A stretch of DNA of 64,000 nucleotides from Amphibalanus amphitrite (GCF_019059575.1 NW_024882719.1:1-64000); one strand, 5' to 3'. Counted from the stretch's first letter, positions 45,366 to 57,614 are shown. Notes: generated from the letters alone by a model not told the origin. Made by a program: numbers and translations.

Positions 45366-46398
45366 CCCTCGCCGGCCGAGGGGGGGGGGCGGGTGCCGCC
45401 CCCCCATAGGGTTTTTTCGCGATAGCTCCGAGCACGCTGGCGATAGAGAGCTGAAACTTGGCATACCTGACCTTTGATCCAAGCCGCATCTTTTGACACC
45501 AACCGCATTTTTGGGTCAGGTCAGGTCACTGACCTATGACGTCATAAGTGAACCTCTGCACGGTCTTCAGATGTCGCAACTTCGCAACGCCCTCACTGCC
45601 AGAGGAGATGTCACAGGGAAATGAAACTTGCAGGATCTAGTATCCATTATGAGTCTCACAACTTGTATATCTCGGATTTTTCCTAAAGGTCATATGAGGT
45701 CAGGTCATTTTCGTGACCTCACCATTATAAGTCAATGGGGAAAAATTCAAACTGCTATTCTGGCGCCGGAAACGATCTCCAACTATCTCAAGCACACAGA
45801 ATCGTGATTTGATGCACTCCTTGCAAGGTTAGATGCGTCACTTTTGCAATGTTGACCTTCTGTGACGTCATTTATGACGTCATCAAGGTCATATTAGTTT
45901 TTCGTCAATAACTCCCGATCAAATTGAGCTAGCGAGTCGGGAAAGCCACCAATGGACTCAGGAAGACCTGCCGAATCGAATGATATGCGACATGACCTCT
46001 TTCGACCAACTTCGTGACCTGGGGGTGCTGACCTGACCTTGACCTGAGGTCAACACCCTAAGTTGACCTGACCCGAACAAAAAGTATATCATTCGACGCG
46101 CCTGAGCAAGGCAAACACGATGCTGCCAAAATCGCGGCTCTGCGGCCGTTTTTTGCGAAGTTATTCACCAAAAACTGAACCGTACCCTGGGGCACTTGAC
46201 CTGACCTCAGAGGTCACCGGTTGACCTAGGACCTTAAAATCGGGTACCAATCTCTGCGTCTCGTAACGGCGCACACGCTCGTTTTTTCCGCGACGCGCTA
46301 GCTCCACCAGGGGCGAAACGGCGAGGGGGGGGGGGGTCGTACCCGCCCCCCCCCCCTCGGCCGGCGCGTATGTAGAAAACCAATAGGTCCGGCGAGGG
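45366..46398. mobile_element. TTAA-flanked non-autonomous element, subfamily II copy 1
   Basis: TTAA at 45362-45365 and 46399-46402 flanks termini CCCTCGCCGGCCGAGGGG and, at the right, CCTCGGCCGGCG, 'tatgtagaaaaccaatagg' and TCCGGCGAGGG. Subterminal G/C-run hairpins lie at both ends. The interior is rich in AGGTCAGGTCA. It is almost identical over about 1 kb to the copy at 60326-61360, implying recent movement. It lies in an intron of the LDLa gene. Confidence 0.93.
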
Positions 46399-46402
46399 TT
46401 AA

Positions 46403-49400
46403 AGCCGATGTAATACGTGGCACCAGTGGGGATCAACACCGGCATATCAGCGTCTGTTCGTGCGTATCGGACCTCCTCGAAACGATAGCGTGCCAGACGC
46501 GCCCGTGACGGCCAGCGTCACTGATGTGGGACGACGGATGGGCGTCGGCCCGCAGCCATCACAACGAAGGTCACCGGCATCCGATGTAGGTCGAGAGACT
46601 AATACGGCTCCCAAATTGCACCGTTTGCACAGTGCTTAACTTCAGAGTGATGCTCGTGATGCCGCTGACGGTCTGGGGCATCGGTGGGTGTAACTGCCCC
46701 GTTGGCATCCGCCGCCCGCCGTCGAACCGTTTGTGACATCCGGCGACAGCGGGGTCGGGAACGCGAGCCGAAAATCGGCCCACCGCTGGCTCGCGGCCAG
46801 CGCGGCGCGGGCGGACGGAGGTGCGCCATTTCGCTGGCATCAGACTCAGCGGTATTGGGGGGTTTGCGTGGAATAACGCGTCCAGTCAGCCAGTGAAAGG
46901 AGAAACACAGCACCAGGGGTTGGTTTGACCACAGCCGTAAACAATCTGTCTGCGCGTAAACACCGAGGATCGTCGAAGAGCCCGGAGGAGCGGCCCCGTT
47001 TTCCGGGCGTCACCTGACGCCGCTCGGCGCCACGTCACCGGGCGGGGGCGTGTCCGGCCGGCGTCAGCTGGCGGCGTGACGTCACTCAGGTGCCGCGCGG
47101 CGTCACGCGGTGGCGTGACTCGGCGTCGACCAATGAGCGCCGGCCGCGCCGGCCTCGCTCCGTCAATTGACGGCCCTCCACGTGCGGCTGCCAGCAGACG
47201 GGCCGCGGCATCCTCCGCGAACCGCTGCGGGGCGCAGACGGAGAGCGGGGAGCGACCGCACGGCCGGCTGGACGGCGGAGCTCACGGCAGGTCCGGCATT
47301 CCCGCGCGGTCACGGCCAGGACAGCTGCGATCGTCAGCACCAGCAGGTAGATAAATAAATAAAACGGAAAATGCTTAAGGTAATCGACCAAAGGAATGAT
47401 GAACTTATGTAAAACACATAAAAACAAACAACAAATGTGTCAAACGCACAGAGGCAACGAGTCCTGAAACTATCCACCAAAACAACTGAGAAAATGTCCC
47501 ACTTACCTATTACGGTTCAAGTGGGGCCACGTCACCGCGCTGACGGAAGCCATAACAATCATTTAGCGTAATCGATGAATGAAAGTACAAGGTACGGCCG
47601 GGCGGCGAGCCAATAGTAGCGACGTCTACAAGATTAGGAAACACCCACACTCGGGGCAGATATTTCAGAAAAAGCGCCGATAAGTCGATCCCATTCATAG
47701 TCACACACGGTGACGCATGCGATTTGGGCACACGCAGTCACTACAAACACATGACTCGCGGAAATCATAAGTCTCGTGTTGGCTATGAGTCACGTCGGCC
47801 CATTTCACAATGGTTATACCAGGATCCGCCAGCTTTCGTGCACGTTCTGAGCCTGTGACGTAGGATCGCGCCACCGTCGTGCGACCCAGCCATGATGACG
47901 TCACAGACCATGTCGGCCGATCACGTTCGCTGGCAGCGGTGTCGATAAAGGTCAGGTCAGCGGATCGGATTGTCACGATGGGGCGGTATCGGGCACTGGA
48001 CAGTGCCGGGACAGACGGAACCAGCGCCCAGGCCAGGCAGACGGCCCTGCCGGGGTGCAGGCGGGTGGCAGAAGGGCGCTGTCACGGCGCAGACAGCTGG
48101 CAGGCGGGGCTGCCCAGGCCAGAATTAGGCGCCCCTGCACCGGCCGCCGGCCGCGACCGAGACCCATTCACGTGCCGTGGTGCGCGGCGACTTTTGGCTG
48201 GCCTCCAGGGTGGACTGTCAGTGACGCGCGTGACGCGGGCGACGCAAAGATCCGCGTGACCGAGCCGCCTCCGCACCACCATCGGATGCGCCACAGCCGC
48301 CGCCGCGCGGGCGCCGCTCGCAGCTCCGGCCGGCTTTGACGCCGCGCGGCCGAGGACGTTTGTTCTCAGGATTGGAATCATCATCCTATCAGTGACCGAA
48401 TGGGTGCCGACTGGGACGACGGAAAGCCCTCCGACGTCGGCGAGAGCTCCGTCAGACAGCGCCGTCAGCCCGCTCGACATAATAGGGCGCAGTCGTCGGC
48501 CAACTTGGGAAAACTGGCGCCGCTCGGGCCGGATCGGGGATCGTATCGGAGTCGGCGGCCGAGCTGGCTCAGCACGTCGGCAGGAGTTCGGGGCGCCGGC
48601 GGACGGCCTGTCGCCGGTCCGTCCCAGCTGTGATGTCGCCCACAGACTCCCGACCGTGGCCCACTGGCCCACAGCGGCGCCGGCCAGGAAACACGTGCCA
48701 GCCGAGCACCCGAGTCCCATAAAAACAGACACCTGATTGACGCCGGCCCATTCAAACTTGAGCCCGGCACCCCGGATGACGGGACGAAACAGCTCATCCA
48801 CTTCAGTGGGATCAGTGCCGCCGACGCAGCTCTTAAAAACAAGTGGATCCACTTTAAAACTAGCCAGCCATAGAGATGGCTGCTGCTTGAAAATCAAACG
48901 GCGACTGTCTCATTAAAGAAGCAATATAGCCTCAAACTTCGGGATCATCAAACGAGCGCAGTGTTATTTCTACCAGACAGTGACCCATATTATACCTCTC
49001 GAACCAGAATCAATTACGTTCTCGATCGCTCGCATCAGAGACAAATGAGCATCGGTTTCCTTTCGGAAGCAAATAAAAGTCCCCGCGAGACATCTCTTTC
49101 CTATTGATGAAAATAATTTGCCTGCATTGAATTCCCGCCAACCCACATGCGCCATACCTACGCCAATGTAAGGCCTTACGGAATACAAATAACTACTTAT
49201 ACCCTGGCACTAGAAGCGATCCCCCGTGACCACAACCCGTGACGGTTTCATCCATTCCGTTCCATCCATTCCGTTCCGTTGTGCGTCGTGACGCGTCGCG
49301 TTCGAGCGCTGCACGACAAACGGAAGTCAATGACCGCTGACCACCACCACTGCTGCGGGCCCGTGACCGGCCGGTTTTCTGCCACCGTCGGAATACCGCT

Positions 49401-50054
49401 CAGAGCGGAGTGGCTCTGCTGAGGCTGACCGCAGAGAACGGTATTCGAAACGGCCGTCGGCGCCTCTGCCGGCCAGTGCAGCGATCGGAAAACGGGTGGT
49501 CCAACTGCTGCGCGTATCTACGAGTGGTGGTGGTGGGGGGGGGGGAATAAGGAAAGGAATGCATCAACCATCTCACTAATGCCTGACGAGATAGTGAATA
49601 AGAAAAGGAATCCAGCAGCGGATCACAATACCTTCCTGACGGATATCGAGTTATGGATGATCGGACGAATAGACTGGAATATATCAGTCTGGTCATCACG
49701 AATGACGGATGTGGGTCCATCCATTCACCGATGATGAATATACCATTACCGAGGTGGAACAGAGGTGAAAATGGATATTGGATAATCCATGCGCCCTTGA
49801 AATGGCGAACGGAAACAGGCAATCTGTATAAATTCGCTACCGAAGCAGTAAGCTTTGCGAGGCTGAAGAAAGGCACAGTAGGCCTCTCGCCACTTCACGG
49901 CTGCGTATTTGGGATCCTCCCGCAGTATCCACTACCTACACATTAGCCATGTGTGACCTTGTCAATGGAATAACTCGGATAGCGACATTTCAGCTCATTG
50001 TGCCGTTCCCGGCCGGCGGCGTTCTCGGTATATCCGGGAAGCCTCCTTCCTTAC
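46403..50054. other. Intronic, no gene recognised
   Basis: CpG-rich patches at 46980-47340 (with several TGACGTCA-type CRE words) and 47940-48700 have open frames without domains. The remainder is featureless apart from a short GGT/poly-G tract near 49527-49548. Confidence 0.4.
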
Positions 50055-50183
50055 CTCCACAGTGGGCCTTATCCTCGTCAGAGCCGTCCAGACAGTCGTT
50101 CTCGCCGTCACACACCCATGAGCTGGGAATACAGCGCTTGTTGGCGCAGGCGAACTGAATGGACGAGCAGACCGCTGCCTGAC
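50055..50183 (-). CDS. LDLa module exon (first, distal-isoform specific)
   Basis: A 129-base minus-strand exon lies between acceptor 'tctgtccgcag' and donor TGGAG|GTAAGG. It encodes [17 protein letters not shown], then [18 protein letters not shown] and a final Cys: one canonical LDLa module. Phase 1-1. The G left by the 53.4-kb first exon completes a Gly codon with GT here. It lies upstream of the proximal first exon, so only transcripts from the distal promoter would contain it. Confidence 0.92.
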
Positions 50184-51483
50184 CTGCGGACAGACACAGA
50201 CGTTAGTCAGCAGACGATAATGGTGACCCGGACGGCAGAGGCAGGCTCGTTAGCACACACGACTCATCAGCGTTTACACACGCGGTTCGTGTCGAGTCAT
50301 CATCATCAGCGTGATGTCATGTGACGTCAGAGATGTGACGTCATCAATTTCACGTTACAAAAAGCTTGTGTTATCAGTGAGTGAGGATCGAATGCAATCA
50401 GCCAATGCACGCGTCGTCGTCGGTCGGGTGTGAGGGTGAGTGGGGGGAGGGGGTGAAGGGAGGGGGCGGAGGCGGGGGGACATGATAATGTCATCAGCAC
50501 AGGAATGGGAGTGGCGCCATCAGGAATACGGCCGTCAGCGGCCGCGACGCGCCGGCGAGAGAAAATACGGGCCGTCGCAGACCTATATGAGAGACGTACG
50601 GTAAAAGATACGTTACACGGGTCGAACCGCATAAGAACGCGCCCAAAGCAGCGCCCGAAAAAGAGGCGTTCAATAGATCGAGGATCGAGTGAATTCTAGA
50701 CAATCAGCCGTGCTTCGGACAATTTTCAGCGGTGAAATTATAAAATCAAACTGAAAACTGCTGCCAATGCATGAGTTTTGATTGTAATATAGCGCTCAGT
50801 TAAATCTTTCTTGGAGACAGGTATAGAAATACGGCGAATGGTATCGCGACTCGCAGCGCCGGAGCATCCTGCTGTTCGAAACCGCTTCGTGTATGTAAAT
50901 TTTCACCGAGCCACGCCAGGGTGTGGTTTGCCGTATACTCGTGCCATACTTGCAGTTCTGTGTCGTCTCAAAACTGCTGGGACGTCTGAAAAAAAAAACG
51001 GTGGCGTCGTGGACCCGTGGTCGTGTCTGCTATTACAAACATAGAGACGGTATCATATTTCCGTCAACCCCTCCTTGACGTCACGAAGGTTCGTGGCTCG
51101 GCCACGGAATATCGTGCGACCTCGTGACTCGAGATATCATCCGTGTCCTGTCTGTGGAGACGTGTGGTGAGAGTGGAGCGGGGACGGGGTCGGGCGGGCT
51201 GACACCGCGGTCCCACCCGGCAGCCGCCCGCAGTGTTGTGTTTATTTCTGTCCTGCGATCGACGTCAGTGGGTGGGGCCAGCTCCGTCGGCCGACGCTGA
51301 CCGTCGACGCCGCCTGCCTTTTTATTTAGCCGGCCGCCAGCGGTCGCCGACGGGCCGCGCCGAGAGAGTGACTACGGCGCGGGAGGGGAGGGAGAGCGGG
51401 GGCGAGCGCCGCAGGCCGCGTCGGGGGAGGGCGCGGCCGCGGCGGGAGAGCGAGAGGCCGCCAGCCAAGGCCGATTTCGCTCG

Positions 51484-51942
51484 TCAAAGTTTACTGCAGC
51501 CGTGCACGCCACTGGCAATGGTCCGCGCCCTCGTGGCGGCTTGATCCAAGAGTTGGTCCCAGAATAGCCGCCGTCGTCTCACGCCATTAACTTGGTCAGA
51601 TAGTCGTGAATCCAGGGCAAACTGAACCAGCGCGCAGTCCATGAGCTCGCCCATATCGAGAAACGACTCATCGCTGATATGGTCATTAGCAGAATCTCCA
51701 ATTAAATGCGTCGCGACGATAGTTAGCTCGTCCTCCGGCGAATTAGGCATGTATGTCGGATGCAGCAGAGGACCAATCAGAAGCCGGAGAAGAATTGCAG
51801 GCGTGGAAGGGGACTCAGCATGTCCTGTCTCACTTATTATTTTCTTAAATTTTAAAAGGTCACCCCGAGGTCGGCGGGCCCAGATCACAGCCGTCCTCGA
51901 GCGGTGCCATGGCAGATCTGTCGCCGCCGCCGCTTCTGTCAC
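51484..51942 (-). CDS. Hypothetical open frame inside the LDLa gene intron
   Basis: A 152-codon frame with ordinary, non-repetitive protein-like composition (EDELTIVATHLIGDSANDHI and further hydrophobic/acidic text). I do not recognise a domain. It is on the same strand as the LDLa gene and may be a fragment of a transposable-element protein or simply chance. It overlaps an equally unsupported plus-strand frame. Confidence 0.2.
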   Translation of the reverse strand: MTEAAAATDLPWHRSRTAVIWARRPRGDLLKFKKIISETGHAESPSTPAILLRLLIGPLLHPTYMPNSPEDELTIVATHLIGDSANDHISDESFLDMGELMDCALVQFALDSRLSDQVNGVRRRRLFWDQLLDQAATRARTIASGVHGCSKL

Positions 51943-53012
51943 CCCGCTGTCACTGTCAGCTCGTTGGCTCGGCGCCGAGCTCGGAGCTCCAGCCGGCAGC
52001 TGCAGCCTTCTCTGACCCGGCCGGCCCGGCTCCCGGTGACAGGCAGTTCAGACACGTCGAACCCGACACCCTTCCGACACATCAACCCGGCTACCGGAGC
52101 CGCGACAGCCCAACAATGGCTGTTCGTCTTCGAGACAGTCGAGTTGAGCCCGGCCGTCCCCGTCGCGAGGTCGCCCGCTCGCCTCTGCCCGCTGTGGCAT
52201 CGCGGTGGTCTGTTCCGCCTCATTTGAGACGACTCAGCAGCGATGACAGACGGGTGGGCAGTCATGGCGTCACCCCGCCAGACGACATAGCCTGCAGAGT
52301 GTAAACACTGCCGTAGAGCGGTGACCGCGCCAGTCGCAAGGCCGGCCGTCGAGCTGGCGCCTCTCGCCGTGCAGAAAACCGCGAGTGGTGCCGCGCGGCC
52401 AGCCGGCCCCGCCCACGGCAAGACACGTGGAGCCCCACCTGGTGACGTCATAGATCTGCTGACCGCCCGGGCCTCCCCGTCAGCCGGCCGCCGGCGCCGG
52501 GCGGGCCGTTAGCGGCGGGCCGGCTAAAAAAGCAACAGCCGAGACGGAGACGAGTCGCTTGGGGAGCGACGGCGAAGGGGGCCGGAGAGAAGGGGCGAAG
52601 GGAGACGGAGCAGGACAAAGACGAGGAATGGGAGAGAGACACGCACCAGAGCGCAGACCGAATGAGCGAGGGAGGGTCGAGAAAGCGCGGTTATCAGTCC
52701 GGTACCATTTGGTGCAACGTTTTCCACGGAATTTTCATAAAACTGCAAAAAAAAATATTTGCAGCTTCATGCATTGGAACTATCGTCGGCAAGTGACAAA
52801 CAACCAGTCACAAAAACTAGCACGTGTCTATCGAAGCGGTTGAACGTTGCGGTCAACGCTCTGTAGAAGGCATGCGGAACGTTCAGTGACGCCAGACCGT
52901 GACGACGAGACCGTGAGAGAGAACGTCACGTCGCGCGGTGTCACGCCACGTCACGGGGTGCAAACAGCTGGGGCTCGATGACCATCCACAGCTGGGACAA
53001 ATGGGGCAGTGT

Positions 53013-53060
53013 TTCAGACACTGCAGTGTCTGAACACTGCATACAACAGTGCACTGTTGT
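53013..53060. other. Two adjacent perfect palindromes
   Basis: 53013-53034 is a perfect 22-base palindrome centred on CACTGCAGTG. 53043-53060 is a perfect 18-base palindrome, ACAACAGTGCACTGTTGT. They lie about 330 bases inside intron 1, downstream of the distal first exon, and could be dimer-binding sites or a cruciform. Confidence 0.85.
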
Positions 53061-53386
53061 AAAAAAGTGCGATGGTTAGGTAGGAGCAGCTCAACTAGGT
53101 ACTGTTTTAAAAGGAAACGGAAATTTGCGGTTAAATTTGAATTTTTGAACAGACTACCGACGTCGAGGGTTAATGGATTGGTCCTAAAAAATGAGACATT
53201 TCCACTTTCACGACAGCACAGTGCGCCGATTCGACACCAGCCCGGACCTTCACCGGTCGTCTTCCTCGAAACGGACCCGCACCGGGGTCGGAGCGCGAAT
53301 CAGAATAACCGGTTTTCGGTGTCACCAACCGACCTATGCGGCACCTCTCACCGTCGCCACGTGCTGGTGCCGAGTGGCGGACTCAC

Positions 53387-53459
53387 CCTGGGCGGAGTGC
53401 AGGTGCAGGGTGATCAGCAGCAGCGCGGCGGCCAGCAGTCGGGTCACGGGCACGGTCAT
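53387..53459 (-). CDS. Distal first exon with signal peptide (LDLa gene)
   Basis: The ATG at 53459 (context CCCACAATGA) starts a 24-codon signal peptide, MTVPVTRLLAAALLLITLHL, then HSAQ. The exon ends at donor CAGG|GTGAGT in phase 1, which fits every LDLa exon found. The surrounding 200 bases are very CpG-rich, and a TCAGT initiator is placed to give a 5' leader of about 54 bases. Together with the LDLa exons this describes a secreted or type-I membrane protein. A lipophorin-receptor/VLDLR-like receptor or perlecan-like protein are the leading guesses. Confidence 0.83.
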
Positions 53460-53510
53460 TGTGGGTCGGCGGAGCGGGCGCGGCGGCTGAGCTCCTGCCG
53501 GACGGCGCGC

Positions 53511-53515
53511 ACTGA
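53511..53515 (-). promoter_or_regulatory. TCAGT initiator of the distal promoter
   Basis: The minus strand reads ACCAGTCAGTGCG. TCAGT is the arthropod initiator core, and starting at its A gives a leader of about 54 bases before the signal-peptide ATG. No TATA box was seen at the expected distance. The promoter is CpG-rich, unlike the TATA-type proximal promoter. Confidence 0.5.
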
Positions 53516-54005
53516 CTGGTCGGTGGCCGGCCGGCGCTCGGCCACCTGCCCGGCCCCGCCGACCGGCCCAGCGCGGCGCGCGCGCGTTGGCTGACAGTAG
53601 TGGCGTGATCGTACGAGGCGGATCAACCAGCTGTGCCCCCAGACGCTGGTATGCCTGCGGATAGGGGTGTGGGCGGGGCCGGAACTGCGCCCCTAGGGTG
53701 GGGACGGAGTCATCGGTGGGCGGGGTAGGATGCGAGCTGAGAATTCCGAACGGGTTCGTCATGAATGAGGAGTTCGATGTCTGGTCTTATGCAACTCGTG
53801 TATCAACTAAGCAGGGAGGGGAACTTGTACTTTCTACGATGCCATTGAAAGTGACTCGGATGGCCCTAGCGATGACATTAGATAAACTCAGGACTCCATT
53901 GATTCAATTTGAGATAGGCATTAGCAGTGAGTTTTTTTTACTGATCACTTTCGCAGCAAGCACGTAACATGAACACAGCTCGCCTCATAATATTCCTACG
54001 TATTA

Positions 54006-56442
54006 CAGGGTGGGGCAGCATATAAATATCAAACAGGATTATTTGGTGATGAATTTAAAAACACAGCTCCAAACACTATTTTAGCAGCATCCCATTAATT
54101 GGTCACCTTATACTTATCCCTCAATCCATTTCACCGCCCTCGGCATCGATGACTTTCTCTAGGCGGGTCCAAAAGCACGCGCATGCACGTGCAACCTCCT
54201 GTTTGTCCATGATAATTGATCGCCCATCAGCTTCGTATCTTGCACTGAAGACCGTCTTTACTGATGATTAGCTGTTCCTTCTACCAAAAGACGCTCCATG
54301 TAAATAATTTGATCGGATTGAAATCAGCGGAGTTGAAGGACCAGACGTTTTTGGTTCATCTCAGCTGGAGCCGAGGTGCCCTACACAATATAGGTAACAT
54401 GTCGTCCTCATAACAGTACCAGTAGATAGCACGAACAGAGTCCTCGTATAAGACGTGAGCTGTACAATGTACAGCCCTCAGAAGACTGCGTGGTAGGTAT
54501 TCTTTTTTCGACAAAACCGGTGATAACTTAAATGCTATGTTATCAGTCGGTCGGAACTCACTGCAAATAGATACGCCATGCTCCACTTCTTCGATTAGGT
54601 CTATCACTAGACAAAGTATACGCCTTGTGTGGCAACAAAATGCAAAAGTCTGTTTTGGGGGCAAATATACCTAAACTTTTGAATTTTGTTGCCAAACTGG
54701 ATAGAAAATGAACACGATGATAATGCCAATAAGGTGCGAAGTCTCACGCGTCATACTGTTACGATTTCCGAGTGACCGATGGCATAGTATTCGCGTTATT
54801 CTCGGTTTTGTCGAAAAAAGAATAGGGGAAGTTGGGGCAATGCCGGAGTTGGGGCAAAGCCGAAATTCGAGATATTTCTAAAACCGTACGACATGGATGC
54901 CACGTCTCAGTGATGCTCTGAAGCTTAAGTGACTACAATTATCGCATGTTTGTTACGAGTCGTCTTTTGGAATACTTCGGCTGTGAGGGCGCCAAAGGCG
55001 TTTTCAAGGTGCGTTTCCCTTGTACTACATGCGCCTTTGAAGCTGCATTTCTTACTCATTATGCTACCGTTTGTCTGGCCAATTCGGTCAAGTAATCTTC
55101 AGCATGTCTTTGCATAAGTGTGCTGCCTATTTGAAATCTATACAGCACGTTTAAAAGTTATGGGCCTGCAAATGAAAGTATGGCTGGCTGGGGTAATGCC
55201 GAAAACGTGCAATTACGCACGTTAAAGCACGCTACGTGGACTTTACTGCTCTAGAATAGCAACGCGTATTTTTAGTCAAACAAATTACACTTTCAGCCGG
55301 CACAACGGCGTGCTACCTATAAGGAATGATTTACCTAGCATTTTCTTATTATATCACACAATTATAACTTCCAGTGTGCACCAAGCGTCCTCAAGCTCTT
55401 AAAACGCGTGTCAGCTTTGATGAATTTTGGATAAAGTTGAGATAAATTGGCAAAACATCAATGTCTGCATTCCTCGTAGATCATTTATCCCATTTTCGGC
55501 TTTCCCCGCAGTCCGGGGCAACGCCGAAAAAGTCAGTTCTTTGATATTTTTAGTTTTTGCGCTTAACGGTATGCGAATTCATCAAATGCGCCTGGTATGT
55601 TTGAAAGACAAAAGACTGGCCTCTCGAATGACGCCAACAAGAATAGCTTATGTTGTCTACCTTGCGTGCTACGGGCGTCAGAAAAAAGTATTCGGCGTTC
55701 CCCCTACTTCCCCTACCTACCACGCAGTTTGCTGCCGGTGGCTGTACATACCGTCAGTGATTCTCTCTTCCGACGGCTTCAGGTGAGTCTGCCAGAGTGC
55801 GGATGTATTTACCAGAGGGGCTCATTTTATGTGTGTGTGTGTGTGTGTGTTGGGGTTTAGGGGCGCCTCAACTCGGGAGCTGTGCTCATTTTATCCGGGT
55901 TCGATTAAGTATATAGGGTGCAGTGCACCACGTGCACCTACCTTGAAGACCACCCATATGATACGTCAATCACCCCACCAGGATGTTAACTTCGCATGAC
56001 CGCTGGAATGTTCTCGATACAATTCCTATGGTATGCAGAGCTTCTTCCTGGTATTCAAGCGAGTCATCTGTATGTCCTCTGCTACGAGCTATTTTACGAG
56101 GATTAAGTTAACCTTTTGTCCTGAGTATTCACACACAACCCTTATCGTCCGTGATAGCACGTTGACCTGTCCAGCAGCCTTTACGTGGAATTACAGGGTT
56201 TTAAACAAAATCCTCGTTTAACATTAGTGTCTATGGGTATGCGCAAAGCACTTGGAGCACCGCCGAACTATTTTGCTGCTCTTTTCCAGGAGGTTGCACG
56301 CTTATGGATGTAGTCATGTCATATGATGCACAACTTTTGGACGTTTCGTTGTCATGATATAATTTATCAAAATACTGCCATGCATATAGGATACTCATGA
56401 TCAGAGCTCAAAAAGCATTCCCGATTATGCTGCCCCACCTTG
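54006..56442 (-). mobile_element. Decayed mariner-like transposon
   Basis: TA dinucleotides at 54004-54005 and 56443-56444 flank inverted termini: CAGGGTGGGGCAGCATA at the left and, as complement at the right, CAAGGTGGGGCAGCATA. On the minus strand near the left end, the transposase C-terminus survives in pieces: SADFNPIKLFTWSVF (about 54335-54290) and FWTRLEKVIDAEGGEMD with its stop at 54121. Most of the remaining transposase is missing. The middle (about 54830-55860) is foreign-looking sequence with repeated 'ggggcaatgccgaa' phrases, probably a nested element, including a (GT)n run near 55831-55850. Confidence 0.82.
54121..54370 (-). pseudogene. Mariner transposase C-terminal remnant
   Basis: The 'S-x-D-x-NPI' motif around the third catalytic Asp and the terminal 'RL..VI.AEGG' motif, both typical of mariner transposases, are visible with frameshifts and stops between them. 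It is non-functional. Confidence 0.78.
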
Positions 56443-56549
56443 TATGACATTTTGTTTACTTTGCTTGTTGACTTGCGTATTATCACTATGTAGTATGTAT
56501 ATTATCACTTATTTATATACCTAGATATCTAAAGATATTACAAATTTAA

Positions 56550-57428
56550 CCCTCGCCCGTATAGGGGGGGGGGGGGTCGAACGGACCCCCCCATGGTTTT
56601 TCGCGAATAACTCGCGTAAAAAGCGGCCGATCGCGACGAAACTTTCAGTACCCTCGCGTTCATCAATTTCACACCTACCCTGAAAATTTCATGACCCTGA
56701 CCCAAATGACCTTTGACCTGTGACCTACTTTTCGAGACCATGTTTGGCTGGAATCGCGATTCGGCGTATGTCGGCTCGCATTAGCCGCGCGTTTGCAGTC
56801 TTTTCGTGGTTTCAAGCGTTCAAACATGTGATATGATGTTGCCCCCATGCATTAGGGTGGTTGTCAAGGTCACCTGAAGGTCAGGTCAGGTCATTGACCT
56901 TTGATGACCTCGGTTCACTTTTTCGAGTTTTACATGTTTCTAGGCCAGTTTTTGGAGCTGAATTCGAATTTAGCAACCATATGAACATTTACGAAGTAGT
57001 TTTGGTGCCTTCGTAACATGTTACGAAGCTGTCAGAGGCGGTTGCAACCTACTACGAATACCCTTACTGGTTGACCTGACCTGACCTGACCCGACCTGGC
57101 CTAAATACATGAAGACATCATCTGTGATCAAAACTAGCATGACATTCGTGATCAGCGCCCCGAAAAACCCCATAGCAGCCACACTTTACGACGTTCTAAC
57201 AGGTCCCGATTTTCCCGCCTTGGGGGTCATTGACCTGACCTGCAAGGTCAACCAATGACCTAGGACCTTAAAATTGGGCATCATCGGCTTCCTCTCGTCA
57301 CGGGCAACACGCTCGTTTTTTCCGCGAAGCTCTAGCTCGATCAGGGGCGAAACGGCAAAGGGGGGGGGGGGTCCAACGGACCCCCCCTTATACGTTCGCG
57401 GCTGGAAAAACACCAATACGGGCGAGGG
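56550..57428. mobile_element. TTAA-flanked non-autonomous element, subfamily I copy 2
   Basis: TTAA at 56546-56549 and 57429-57432 flanks perfect terminal repeats CCCTCGCCCGTAT and ATACGGGCGAGGG, with G-run/C-run hairpins just inside (GGGGTCGAACGGACCCCC and GGGGTCCAACGGACCCCC). The copy at 4457-5348 is a close full-length relative in the same orientation. Confidence 0.95.
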
Positions 57429-57614
57429 TTAATATACGAATTGGGGAAGACGGGGAACGCCATGCATCGGGTAATATCGCCCACCCTTATACTTTTTCGT
57501 AAAACAAACATCCTTGATGATCAGATTACTATGTCATTAAGGTGAAATGGCGCTGATCGGCTGTGCAAGGTAATTTTTGTAATTTTGCGTGTCATTTCCG
57601 TGATTTTGCCACGA

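Noticed and set aside
48082..48897. 271-codon minus-strand open frame
   Set aside because: CpG-rich, Arg/Ala/Pro-heavy text with no domain; equally long frames exist on the other strand, as expected for GC-rich sequence.
51909..52304. 131-codon plus-strand frame with a good start context (GCCATGG)
   Set aside because: Low-complexity Pro/Ser/Arg text, no domain, and antisense to the LDLa gene in a GC-rich patch; support is too weak.
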